Below the pieces are notes generated by a model that saw nothing but the letters and a program-made list of their open reading frames with translations, was not told the origin of the DNA and ran no database searches. A stretch of 43,448 bases of DNA from a bacterium (GTDB lineage: Bacteria > Zixibacteria > MSB-5A5 > WJJR01). The position numbers and the translations under genes are program-made. The stretch spans positions 32,874-76,321 of the forward strand of contig JAKAKI010000069.1 in the NCBI GenBank assembly GCA_021813505.1, in the 5' to 3' direction. This document shows positions 16,564 through 24,683 of this stretch, piece after piece (positions within the stretch are counted from its first letter, which is position 1; each line of letters begins with the position of its first letter).

Positions 16564-17868
16564 CTACGCCAAAGTCAATAGCGCGTCGTAGGGATTCTCC
16601 AGCCATTCGCAAACCCGGCGGAGGAATTGGACGGCAATGTGGCCGTCGATGATGCGATGGTCGAATGAGATCGTCAGGTACATCATGTCGCGAATGACGA
16701 TCTGGCCATTGCGTACCACCGGGCGCTTCTGGATCTGGTGCATGCCGATGATCGCCAATTCGGGCTGGTTGATGATCGGTGTCGACGCCAGAGCGCCGAA
16801 CATGCCGGCGTTGGTGAGCGTAAATGTCGAGCCAGTGATTTCCGGGAGTGTCAGCGCGTCACGGCGCGCGCGGTCGCTCAGATCGGCCAGCTCACGGGCG
16901 ATCTGCACAATCGGTTTCTGATCGGCGAACTTGACCACCGGCACGATCAACCCCTGATCGCGGGCGACGGCAACGCCGATGTGGTAGTACTTCCGGTAAA
17001 CGATCTGGTCGCCCTCAACCGAAGCGTTCACGTTGGGAAATTCCTTGAGCGCTGCCACGACGGCTTTGACGAAGAACGGCATGTACGTGACGTTGGCACC
17101 GGCCGAAGCCTTCCACTGCTCTTTTCTGGCCTCGCGCACGCGGACCAGTTCCGTCAGATCGACCTCGTCCATGCTCATCACGTGCGGCGAGGTTTGCTTG
17201 CTTTTGACCATGTGGTCGGCAATCACCTTGCGGACACCAGCTAGAGGGATGCGCTCGACAGGCTCACCCGCGGAAATCGCAGCCGGAGTGTACACTGGTG
17301 CTGTCTTCTGCGGCATGGCGGGTGAGATCGGAGCCGTTTTCGGAGCCGGCATTCCCTTCGCGGACGCCGAGGAGCTCCGTTCGCGGACATATTTCAGAAC
17401 ATCTTCTTTGGTCACGCGGCCACCTGCTCCCGAGGCCGGGATCTCCTGCAAGCTGAGATTGTATTCGCGCAGGAGTCGGCGAACCACCGGCGACGAGCGC
17501 TTGTCCTCGTCGGCACCGACAGCGATGGTTGCGACCGGCGCCCTGGTGGCGACCGCCACACCGCCGCCGTCTCCCCCAGCGTGCGCGATTGCTGCCCGCG
17601 GGGCGCTGATACCCGCCGGAAGCGATTCACCGGAGGCCAGGATGATTCCGATCTCGGCGCCAACGGCGACAACTGTCCCCTCGGGTACCAGGATCTTGCC
17701 CAACACACCGGCCTCGGCTGCGGGCAATTCGACGTTGATCTTGTCGGTCATTATCTCGACGACGGTCTCGTCTTTGGCGATGGGATCGCCTTCGGACTTC
17801 ATCCAGCGGCCCACAGTTCCTTCAACAACACTCTCGCCCATTTGCGGGACAACGATCGGGGTTGGCAT
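16564..17868 (-). CDS. 2-oxoacid dehydrogenase complex, E2 dihydrolipoamide acyltransferase
   Basis: A 434-residue E2 core protein. One lipoyl domain (1-78) carries the lipoylated Lys43 in MTDKINVELP. An Ala/Pro linker leads to the E1/E3-binding domain (about 124-161, SSPVVRRLLREYNLSLQEIP). A second linker leads to the catalytic domain (205-434) with HRIIDG at 404-409, where His404 and Asp408 are catalytic. The ATG at 17866-17868 has AAGGAT 6 nt upstream, and a longer frame into the E1-beta gene is rejected. It lies 61 nt after the E1-beta stop. Whether the complex uses pyruvate or branched-chain oxoacids cannot be settled; the E1-beta sequence leans to branched-chain. Confidence 0.94.
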   Translation of the reverse strand: MPTPIVVPQMGESVVEGTVGRWMKSEGDPIAKDETVVEIMTDKINVELPAAEAGVLGKILVPEGTVVAVGAEIGIILASGESLPAGISAPRAAIAHAGGDGGGVAVATRAPVATIAVGADEDKRSSPVVRRLLREYNLSLQEIPASGAGGRVTKEDVLKYVRERSSSASAKGMPAPKTAPISPAMPQKTAPVYTPAAISAGEPVERIPLAGVRKVIADHMVKSKQTSPHVMSMDEVDLTELVRVREARKEQWKASAGANVTYMPFFVKAVVAALKEFPNVNASVEGDQIVYRKYYHIGVAVARDQGLIVPVVKFADQKPIVQIARELADLSDRARRDALTLPEITGSTFTLTNAGMFGALASTPIINQPELAIIGMHQIQKRPVVRNGQIVIRDMMYLTISFDHRIIDGHIAVQFLRRVCEWLENPYDALLTLA

Positions 17869-17929
17869 CAGGTTATCCTTTGTCGAAAACCATGCAAGTC
17901 CATCAACGCGCGATGGACGACTTATCCGA

Positions 17930-18913
17930 CTAATACGCAGCCAGTTCGCGAGCCTTGGCGGCGATTTTTTCGCTGTTGGGAAGGTAATGCGCTTCCATGG
18001 CCGGGGCAAACGGCATTGGGGGGACGTCAAGGCCCGTCAAACGCGTGACAGGTGCATCAAGATAATCGAACGCCTGCTCCATGATGACTGCCGCGATCTC
18101 GCCACCGACACCGCCGGTTCGAGGCGATTCGTGAACGACCATCGCCTTTCCGGTTTTCCGGACAGACTCTAGGACCATCTCCTGATCCCAAGGCAGTAAT
18201 GTCCGCAGGTCGATCACTTCAACGTCGATTCCCTGGGTGGCCAACTGATCGGCCGCCGCCAGCGCGCGATGGACCATGAGCTGGTAGCAGACGATGGTCA
18301 ATGTCGTGCCGGGGCGTTTGATGTCTCCCCGTCCCAACGGCACCGTGTAGTCCTCTTCGGGCACATCACCGCGAATCCAACGGTAGAGCTTCTTGTGTTC
18401 GAGATACACGACAGGATCGTCGGCCCGCACCGCGGCTTTGAGCAGCCCTTTCGCGTCATACGGCGTCGAGGGGGCCACAACAACCAGACCCGGTGTACCG
18501 AAAAACCAATTCTCGTTGGTCTGCGAGTGGTAGAGTCCGCCGCCGATCTCCCCTCCACAGCAGATGCGGACAACCATCGGACACGTCCAGCCGCCACCGG
18601 TGCGATACCGCAGTTTGGCGGCCTGTTGGATGAGCGGATCGAATCCGCAGGAGACAAAATCGGAGAATTGGATCTCAGGGATTGGGCGCAACCCAACCGC
18701 GGCAGCGCCAACCGCGCCGCCAACGATGAATTCTTCTGAGATCGGCGTGTCGATCACGCGCACTGGACCGAATTCATCGAGCAGTCCTTTGGTAGCCTTG
18801 AAGACACCGCCATACAACGCCACGTCCTCGCCCATGACGAAGACGCGTTGGTCGCGCCGCATTTCCTCGGCCATGGCTTCGGTGATCGCTTCGATGAAAG
18901 TGATATTCTTCAT
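17930..18913 (-). CDS. 2-oxoacid dehydrogenase E1 component, beta subunit (branched-chain or pyruvate type)
   Basis: A 327-residue transketolase-like E1-beta subunit. Family blocks include FIEAITEAMAEEM, VFVMGEDV, GLYHSQ..ENWF and VDLRTLLPWD, then ESPRTGGVGGEIAAVI. The stretch VYLEHKKLYR followed by VPEEDYTVPLG is reminiscent of branched-chain oxoacid dehydrogenases, but pyruvate or acetoin enzymes are close relatives. With E1-alpha it decarboxylates the oxoacid and acylates E2. Its start at 18913 lies 132 nt after the E1-alpha stop, a gap largely taken by a palindromic repeat. Confidence 0.93.
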   Translation of the reverse strand: MKNITFIEAITEAMAEEMRRDQRVFVMGEDVALYGGVFKATKGLLDEFGPVRVIDTPISEEFIVGGAVGAAAVGLRPIPEIQFSDFVSCGFDPLIQQAAKLRYRTGGGWTCPMVVRICCGGEIGGGLYHSQTNENWFFGTPGLVVVAPSTPYDAKGLLKAAVRADDPVVYLEHKKLYRWIRGDVPEEDYTVPLGRGDIKRPGTTLTIVCYQLMVHRALAAADQLATQGIDVEVIDLRTLLPWDQEMVLESVRKTGKAMVVHESPRTGGVGGEIAAVIMEQAFDYLDAPVTRLTGLDVPPMPFAPAMEAHYLPNSEKIAAKARELAAY

Positions 18914-18939
18914 AGCTCGTCTTTCACGAAGGTCGTGAC

Positions 18940-18999
18940 GGCGAGGCTTCCGCCGAATCTTGTTGCCGCACGGACGCGTGGCTCGGCAGGAGCCTCGCC
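18940..18999. repeat. Degenerate GAGGCTC/GAGCCTC palindrome inside the E1 operon
   Basis: GGCGAGGCTTCCGCCGAATC (18940-18959) pairs with GGCTCGGCAGGAGCCTCGCC (18980-18999) at 16 of 20 positions. The right arm matches the consensus of the copies at 4754 and 16294 and the left arm has drifted. It lies between the E1-alpha stop and E1-beta start and would form a stem in the operon mRNA. Confidence 0.7.
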
Positions 19000-19045
19000 C
19001 TCCCCGCTCGAAGTCCGAAGTGGCCGGACAATATCGCTCGAGTAG

Positions 19046-20071
19046 CTACGATTGTTCTCCATAGTTCCTCGCCGGCGAAAACGAATACACGTCGTCGAGT
19101 GCTTCTTCCGGCCGGGGATGCGGCGAGGCTTCCGCTTCACGAATCGCCTCTTCGATTTCGGCGTCGACTCTCATCACGGTTTCTTCGCGTTCACCAAGTG
19201 TCATAATTCCGGCGCGATCGAGATGACGGCTGTACAGCTCGACCGGGTCGCGTTTCTTCCAGGACTCGAGTTCCACGGTCGTGCGATAATTCGCCGGGTC
19301 GATTTCCGAGTGGCCATACCAACGGTAGGTGAGGCACTCGATCAAGGTCGGCCCTCCCCCCTCGCGGGCCTTGGCGATCGCCTTCTTCGCCGTCGTATGC
19401 ACCAGCAGCATATCATTGCCGTCGATGGTCACGCCCTCGAATCCGTATGCCTTCGCCCGATCCGAATACTTTTCGACGCGACTCTGAAGGCTCGCCGGGA
19501 CAGATTCGGCCCAGAGATTATTCTGACAGATGTAGATGATCGGGAGGTTGTGGACACCGGCGAAATTAAGCGCCTCGTGAAACCCGCCCCGCGAGGATCC
19601 GCCTTCGCCGAAGAAGGACAAAACAACGTGCGGCTGCTTCTGAATCTTGTAAGCCAACGCGGCGCCGGTGCCGACCACAATCTGTCCGGCGACGGTCGAG
19701 GCCGGGGTGAATATGGCAAGTTCGGGATAGCCGAAGTGGCAGGGGTGGGATTTACCTTTGTCTGGGGAGTTCGCACGGGCATACATCTGGCGGAGAAGCG
19801 CCACCAATGGCATGCCTTTGGTGACGTACGCGCCTATCTCCCGATGGGACGGGGCGATCATGTCGTCTTTGGTGAGCCCATACGCTGGCCCAACCGTGGT
19901 GGCTTCCTGACCAACCGCCGAGAAGTAGGTTCCCGGGAAACGCCCCTGCTTGAACAACTTACGGCAACGCTCGTCGAATCGGCGGGTCTTGACCAGATGG
20001 TAGTACAATGCCCTCTGATCGTCGGCAGAGACCTGATCCATGTCCTTATTGACCACTGTATCGACCTTCAT
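19046..20071 (-). CDS. 2-oxoacid dehydrogenase E1 component, alpha subunit
   Basis: A 341-residue TPP-dependent E1-alpha subunit. FPGTYFSAVGQEATTVG lies at about 45-61, SHREIGAYVTKGM near 75-87, and the TPP motif GEGGSSRGGFHEALNFAG begins at 155 and ends at QNN (183-185). It decarboxylates the 2-oxoacid together with E1-beta. An alanine- and proline-rich region closes the chain (SPHPRPEEALDD). The ATG at 20069-20071 gives the usual family N-terminus, although its ribosome binding site is weak. It is the first gene of the E1-alpha, E1-beta, E2 series; no E3 (dihydrolipoamide dehydrogenase) gene is in the window. Confidence 0.93.
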   Translation of the reverse strand: MKVDTVVNKDMDQVSADDQRALYYHLVKTRRFDERCRKLFKQGRFPGTYFSAVGQEATTVGPAYGLTKDDMIAPSHREIGAYVTKGMPLVALLRQMYARANSPDKGKSHPCHFGYPELAIFTPASTVAGQIVVGTGAALAYKIQKQPHVVLSFFGEGGSSRGGFHEALNFAGVHNLPIIYICQNNLWAESVPASLQSRVEKYSDRAKAYGFEGVTIDGNDMLLVHTTAKKAIAKAREGGGPTLIECLTYRWYGHSEIDPANYRTTVELESWKKRDPVELYSRHLDRAGIMTLGEREETVMRVDAEIEEAIREAEASPHPRPEEALDDVYSFSPARNYGEQS

Positions 20072-20219
20072 GTTCCCGTCACCGGCCCTTTCAGACTGGG
20101 CAGACCGATGAGTTTGTCAGAGTTGACAATGAAAGTCAAGAGCTTTGGGCGATGGACGAACGTAAGGGTGGCCCCGGACACTTGAGAGGGGGAGTCGCGC
20201 CGGGGAGGCTGGAATGGTT

Positions 20220-20267
20220 GGCGGAGCCCACCCTTTCCGGTCGAGAATCTGCAGGGCGGGCTCCGCC
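20220..20267. repeat. Inverted repeat, GGTGGGC/GCCCACC family
   Basis: GGCGGAGCCCACCCT (20220-20234) and AGGGCGGGCTCCGCC (20253-20267) are complementary at 14 of 15 positions. It sits in the 300-nt divergent region between E1-alpha and the lysine-rich protein. A TTGACA at 20314 lies downstream, but no well-spaced -10 box was found. Confidence 0.7.
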
Positions 20268-20376
20268 CACCGGCCCTCTAGCGAAGGCCGCCGATTCGGC
20301 ACGCGTAACACCCTTGACACAGTCATTGCGCACCCGGCAAAAGCCGATATCTTGCGGGTCCTGACTGGAGGCAACC

Positions 20377-20919
20377 ATGAACGAGAATATCGAAAGACTG
20401 AAGCGTGAGATCGAGGAGTTGGAACGGCAGATCGCCGCGCATCCATTCGAGAGTCTCTTCGACCGGAAGCGATCTGATCAGCTCTACCACAAACTCAAGA
20501 AGAAACGCAAAGAGCTGGCCGAGGCGGAAAATGTGCTCGCCGGCGGCTCTCCGGAACTGCCATTTGGGGAACCAGAAGATCACGAAGTCGCTGCGATGAC
20601 GATTCCGGACTTGCACGAGGAGGACTTCCTTTCAGTTCCGCCGGTGATTCCACCCAAGACCGAGCCATACACTGCGCCAATCGCGAAAGTCGCGCCGGGG
20701 ATCGCAAAGACCAAGGTTGTCGCACCGAAGAAGGTCGCGGTGGCGGACAAAGCCAAGTCGGCGGCAAAGACAAAGTCCGCAGCCGGCAGCAGGAGCAAGC
20801 CACCGGCGAAAGCCAAGGCGAAACCGGCGAAAGCCAAGCCCGCTAAACCCAAGCCGAAGCCGAAGAATAAGCCCGCGGGCAAGAGTGCTGGCAAGTCCGG
20901 CAAGAAGAAATCGCGGTAG
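20377..20919 (+). CDS. Coiled-coil protein with Lys/Ala/Pro-rich C-terminal tail
   Basis: A 180-residue protein of unknown function. Residues 1-55 form a charged coiled coil (ERLKREIEELERQIAAHPFE, then LKKKRKELAEAENVL). A middle acidic part (EEDFLSVPP) leads to a tail from about 100 onward made almost wholly of Lys, Ala and Pro (KAKAKPAKAKPAKPKPKPKN). Such tails resemble histone H1-like and AlgP-type proteins and would suit nucleic-acid binding, which is inference. The ATG has GGAGG 5 nt upstream. It is transcribed away from the E1-alpha gene and lies 98 nt before a tRNA gene on the same strand. Confidence 0.75.
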   Translation: MNENIERLKREIEELERQIAAHPFESLFDRKRSDQLYHKLKKKRKELAEAENVLAGGSPELPFGEPEDHEVAAMTIPDLHEEDFLSVPPVIPPKTEPYTAPIAKVAPGIAKTKVVAPKKVAVADKAKSAAKTKSAAGSRSKPPAKAKAKPAKAKPAKPKPKPKNKPAGKSAGKSGKKKSR

Positions 20920-21017
20920 TCCGTTTTTCGCCTTCTTTGCCGTCGGGGGTTGACTCTGGGCCTGTCGCGATGTTTCTTCGGCAAGTTCTGTCCGCCGCGG
21001 CGGACCATGCAGGCGCC

Positions 21018-21088
21018 TGGGGGATCGTCCAACGGCAGGACACGTGGCTCTGGACCACGGTATCGGGGTTCGAATCCCTGTCCCCCAG
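21018..21088 (+). tRNA. tRNA-Gln (anticodon CUG)
   Basis: A complete cloverleaf can be drawn. The acceptor stem TGGGGGA pairs with TCCCCCA (21081-21087), the D-stem GTCC with GGAC, and the anticodon stem CGTGG with CCACG around CTCTGGA. The T-arm is CGGGG-TTCGAAT-CCCTG. The anticodon CTG at 21050-21052 reads CAG codons. The discriminator is G and CCA is not encoded. A wobble anticodon UUG partner is not in the window. Confidence 0.95.
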
Positions 21089-21257
21089 CTTGAGTTGAGT
21101 TCAGTTCAGACTAACCAACGCCGAGTACCTTGGACCCGCCGGGTCGATTGGGGAACTGCTTCCCGACCTCGATTGCGCACACCCACGCTCCTTCTTCTCC
21201 ATACGTCTTCCCGACGGAATGCCAGCATTTCCCCTCGGACAATCCCGCAGTAACGCG

Positions 21258-21375
21258 GCGTGTTGAAGAAGGCCGGGCAGGAGTGGGGCCTGCCAGTTTG
21301 CAGCGCTATCGGCAGGCTGGACACTCTTGGCCGGCCTCTCGAAATCACGAGAATGATGGTTTTTCAATACTCCCC
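21258..21375. repeat. Third MITE-like element, shorter
   Basis: GCGTGTTGAAGAA (21258-21270) and TTTTTCAATACTCCCC (21360-21375) resemble the terminal inverted repeats of the element at 989-1204, with one and two changes. Inside, AGGCCGG/CCGGCCT and GGCCTGCC/GGCAGGCT also pair. The rest of the 315-nt gap between the tRNA and the sensor kinase gene holds no supported gene. Confidence 0.55.
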
Positions 21376-21403
21376 AGCGTTGCGGGGCACCAGGCGACGA
21401 CAG

Positions 21404-23701
21404 CTATGAAACCAATTCTTTCGACTCAGCCACTTCCTCTGCACCCAGAGGAATGTACACGTGAAATGTCGTGCCCTTTCCCGGCTCGGTCTCGAACCAG
21501 ATCCGTCCGCCGTGCTTGTCAACGACCACGGCCCGTGCGATGGCGAGTCCCTGCCCCGTCCCTTTGCCGACTTCTTTCGTCGTAAAGAAATGATCGAAGA
21601 CGCGTTCGCGGATTTCCTGGGGAATCCCTGTGCCAGTGTCGCTGACCGTAATCGTCACACCTTCAGTCTTCGTGGAATCCTGCGGGGAGAGAGAGCGGCG
21701 GGTGCGCACCGTAATCGTCCCCTTCTCGTCGCTGCCATCGCCCACCTTTCCGGCAATTGCGTGTGCGGCGTTGACCAGCAGATTCAAGAACACCTGATTC
21801 AGATCACTCAGATGACAGAAGACGGCAGGCAGATCGTCCTCGAAATCGGTCACGATGTCTGCAACGTACTTCAATTCATTATTGGCAACCGTCATCGTGC
21901 TTTGAAGCGCCCGATTCAGATCGGCCGACTGCTTCTCTCCCTGATCCGGATGTGAGAAATCCTTCATTGCGCGCACGATCCTGGCGACGCGAGCCACCCC
22001 ATCGAGTGTCTGCTCAACCGTCCTGGGGACCTCCTGCATCAGGTACTCCAACTCGGCCGAATCCTGGGCCGCGGTGAATTCACGAACGAAAGTCTGCAGT
22101 TCAGGACTCGATGGCAGTGAACGGACCAGCTCATTGGATCGCGCGAGCAGCGCTGTCAAGTCTCCGAACGCATTGGAGAGAAACCGGACATTGTCGCCAA
22201 CAAACTGGACCGGTGTGTTGATTTCGTGGGCGATGCCGGCCGCCAGCGATCCGACCGCCTCCAGCTTTTGCGCCTGTCGAAGTTGCTGCTCGAAAGCGAG
22301 CCGGACTTCCATTTCGCGGCGCGCATCTTCGATGGCCTCCTCCAGCCGTGCTGTCCGTTCCACGACTCGATCTTCGAGGGATTCATTGAGATCCCTCATC
22401 GCCCGTTCTGACCCGTCGCGGGCCTGGATGTATAGGTTGACGAGGGTCACGATGCGCAGCCAAACAAGAACGATTGGCAACAAGGCAATAAGCTGAATCA
22501 GCAGGACGGCATCCGACATCTTATTGAAGTGCGCTCGTTGTTCATTCACCTCGGTTCTCATCCGGGACATCTCACCGCCGATGCCGGCGGAATAGGCCGC
22601 TTTCAGATTCCGGTATTCCTTTCCGTTCAACAGCTCCAAGGCCCCCGTCCGCTTGCCCGCGTGGACGAATGCAAACGCCTCGTGCTCAATTCTCACCAAT
22701 TGCAGGTTCGCTGCATCTGTGGCCGCGACACCATTGCCCGGGGAATCAGTCGGGGAGATCGCCATCGCGGCGTTCAGAAGAGAGTCAAGTTCTGGCTCAT
22801 GCTGCTGGTATCGTTCCTCCCAGTACAGGTCGCCCGTCGCGGCCGCCGCAATCGCTGACATGGTGAGCACTTCGTCGAGCCGGAGGATTCTACCGTTAAG
22901 CTCCTCCAGGTGAAGTTCAGTCGAACTCACGCGATGAAGTTCGCCTTCAAGGGTGCTCATGGCCCAGATTCCAAGGATGAAGGGTATCAGTGTCGTGAGG
23001 ATTCCCGCGATGAAGGTGCGCATTGGGAATCCCTGGCGGAAATCAGCGGGAGATTGCACATCTGGCACCCTAAAACGCTGGCTCAATAACAGCAGCAGGG
23101 CCAACCCGAGGAACAATAGGGCAAGTGAGGTCGGCAGTGCGGGCGGGATAAACGGGCTGCCGTACAGCAATGGGATGCCCGCCATGTACCCCAATATCAA
23201 TACTGCACCGATTAGCGTGACAATGGATCCGAGAGACAAAGTCAACGCTGAATGCCAATGGCGACGGCACCAGGACGATGAATGGAGGACCAACGCGACG
23301 CTGACAAATGCGAAGCATGCGGCGGTCAAAGGCGAGATATGCCCAATGGGCATCGCAACAGACATCTTGGGGACTTGCATCCCCAGGCGCTCTATTGCCG
23401 GATGAATTCCGAGTGTCGACAGGAAGAACAGGGGAACAGATACGGCCGCTCCCATGCCTGCAATCACAAGACTCGCCCGGCGTCCTCTCGTACTCTGAGG
23501 AATGCCGGCGAGGATGGAGACGGCAGTTCCGCACAGCACAAAGAGGACCGCCGTGCTCGGCGCCATCGGAATTCGATCTCTGAGCAATGCGATGAGAAGC
23601 GGAGATCCTGTCTTCCAACCAATCAGGGCTGTGACACCCATCCCTGAGGCCAGAAGCGCGAGTGTCAAGCTCGCGATCGCTGAAACACGGCGCGCTACCA
23701 T
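21404..23701 (-). CDS. Sensor histidine kinase with multi-pass membrane N-terminus
   Basis: A 765-residue hybrid-length sensor kinase. About six membrane helices occupy residues 10-205 in a MASE-like arrangement. Another helix near 230-250, an extracytoplasmic helical region (about 255-395) and a helix at 398-418 follow. A coiled coil (430-480) leads to the HisKA box with His492 in AAGIAHEINTPVQFVGDN. The HATPase domain shows N-box FLNLLVNAAHAI, G1 DTGTGIP and G2 GKGTGQGLAI. The signal is unknown. No receiver domain is attached. The gene follows the response regulator at 24128 on the same strand after 426 nt, so they need not be partners. The ATG at 23699-23701 has no strong ribosome binding site but an in-frame stop lies just upstream. 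Confidence 0.9.
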   Translation of the reverse strand: MVARRVSAIASLTLALLASGMGVTALIGWKTGSPLLIALLRDRIPMAPSTAVLFVLCGTAVSILAGIPQSTRGRRASLVIAGMGAAVSVPLFFLSTLGIHPAIERLGMQVPKMSVAMPIGHISPLTAACFAFVSVALVLHSSSWCRRHWHSALTLSLGSIVTLIGAVLILGYMAGIPLLYGSPFIPPALPTSLALLFLGLALLLLLSQRFRVPDVQSPADFRQGFPMRTFIAGILTTLIPFILGIWAMSTLEGELHRVSSTELHLEELNGRILRLDEVLTMSAIAAAATGDLYWEERYQQHEPELDSLLNAAMAISPTDSPGNGVAATDAANLQLVRIEHEAFAFVHAGKRTGALELLNGKEYRNLKAAYSAGIGGEMSRMRTEVNEQRAHFNKMSDAVLLIQLIALLPIVLVWLRIVTLVNLYIQARDGSERAMRDLNESLEDRVVERTARLEEAIEDARREMEVRLAFEQQLRQAQKLEAVGSLAAGIAHEINTPVQFVGDNVRFLSNAFGDLTALLARSNELVRSLPSSPELQTFVREFTAAQDSAELEYLMQEVPRTVEQTLDGVARVARIVRAMKDFSHPDQGEKQSADLNRALQSTMTVANNELKYVADIVTDFEDDLPAVFCHLSDLNQVFLNLLVNAAHAIAGKVGDGSDEKGTITVRTRRSLSPQDSTKTEGVTITVSDTGTGIPQEIRERVFDHFFTTKEVGKGTGQGLAIARAVVVDKHGGRIWFETEPGKGTTFHVYIPLGAEEVAESKELVS

Positions 23702-24127
23702 ATGAGTTCAATCAGGAAGCGATTGCCTCTCCTTAGCTTTCCCCGGTGTGGACATAAGCCCCCAGGAGGGAGGGCAATGTCCGCATCTGACATTCCTTTA
23801 TCTTCTATCGGTAACTGACAGCCCAGGGAGACCCCTCTCAGGAACTCTTGGGCAGGAGCCCAACGAGCACCTTCGGCACCATTCCAAGCATCGCTTCGCA
23901 TTGCGCGTCAACAGGTTAGCTAACTTGGCCGGAACTGGGTCTAGCGCGGAATGTCACAGTGTCAGAATCGCGAGCACCTCAAATCAACGTCCTCTGGCTG
24001 AGTCTTGACTTCAGAGGGTAGAAGTGATCTGCTCACGGCAGTTCCCCCGGCGTCCCTGGAGAAGGGGGAAAGAGGAGTTGGTTTTCCGACTACTCAAGTG
24101 ACGTGAATCTCAACCCAATCCATGTCG
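23702..24127. other. Non-coding spacer upstream of the sensor kinase
   Basis: No coding frame, repeat or RNA structure is convincing in these 426 nt. A purine-rich AAGGAGAGG lies about 23 nt before the kinase start on the minus strand, too far to serve the annotated ATG, and in-frame stops prevent an upstream start. Confidence 0.5.
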
Positions 24128-24526
24128 TCAGATTTGGTAGTCTTGCGCCAGTTTGACTTTCGGTAGCGCGCGAACTGCGGCGATTGTCTGGCGCAGGTCT
24201 GTCAGATTGAATGGCTTGTTCAAGAAGGCGGTGCTGCCACCAGAGATGTTTTGGGACACGTCGTGGCCGGGGTTGCTGTTGAGAACGATGACGGGAAGAT
24301 CGGGGTCGATATCGTGAATGTGGGCGACCAGTTCGGGGCCGGTCATGATCGGCATATGGACATCGGAGATGACCAAGTCGACCTGGCCGTTACTGGCGTA
24401 CTCCAAGCCGCGTTTGCCGTCCTCGGCAGTGGCCACAGTGTATCCATCCTCGCTGAGCAACTCGCTCAACAGCGAACGGATGACGATCTCGTCATCAACA
24501 ATGAGAACACGTCCCGATATCGTCAT
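24128..24526 (-). CDS. Single-domain response regulator (receiver only)
   Basis: A 132-residue stand-alone receiver domain of CheY type. The acidic pair is Asp11-Asp12 in LIVDDE, the phosphorylation site is Asp55 in LVISDVHMP, and the conserved lysine is in FLNKPFN. No output domain follows, so it acts through protein contacts or in a phosphorelay. The ATG at 24524-24526 gives the standard receiver N-terminus (MTISGRVLIVDDE); a longer frame upstream lacks family similarity. It lies 158 nt after the heme-containing sensor kinase gene on the same strand, its likely partner. Confidence 0.9.
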   Translation of the reverse strand: MTISGRVLIVDDEIVIRSLLSELLSEDGYTVATAEDGKRGLEYASNGQVDLVISDVHMPIMTGPELVAHIHDIDPDLPVIVLNSNPGHDVSQNISGGSTAFLNKPFNLTDLRQTIAAVRALPKVKLAQDYQI

Positions 24527-24683
24527 AGTGGGAACTTCAAGCCAGGCCGAATTCCTCCCGGCGAATCGCTGGCGTAATCGAAGCCATGAAACTCCTTCAC
24601 GCTGAAGCCGGTACACTTTCGCTCAGAGTATTGGGAAAACGGCACCGGAAAGGTCTGCCCGATCCAGTCCGTTATGTCACGCG

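Noticed and set aside
23070-23711. Alternative frame at the start of the 765-residue sensor kinase
   Set aside because: It lies out of frame with the membrane and kinase domains and shows no domain of its own.
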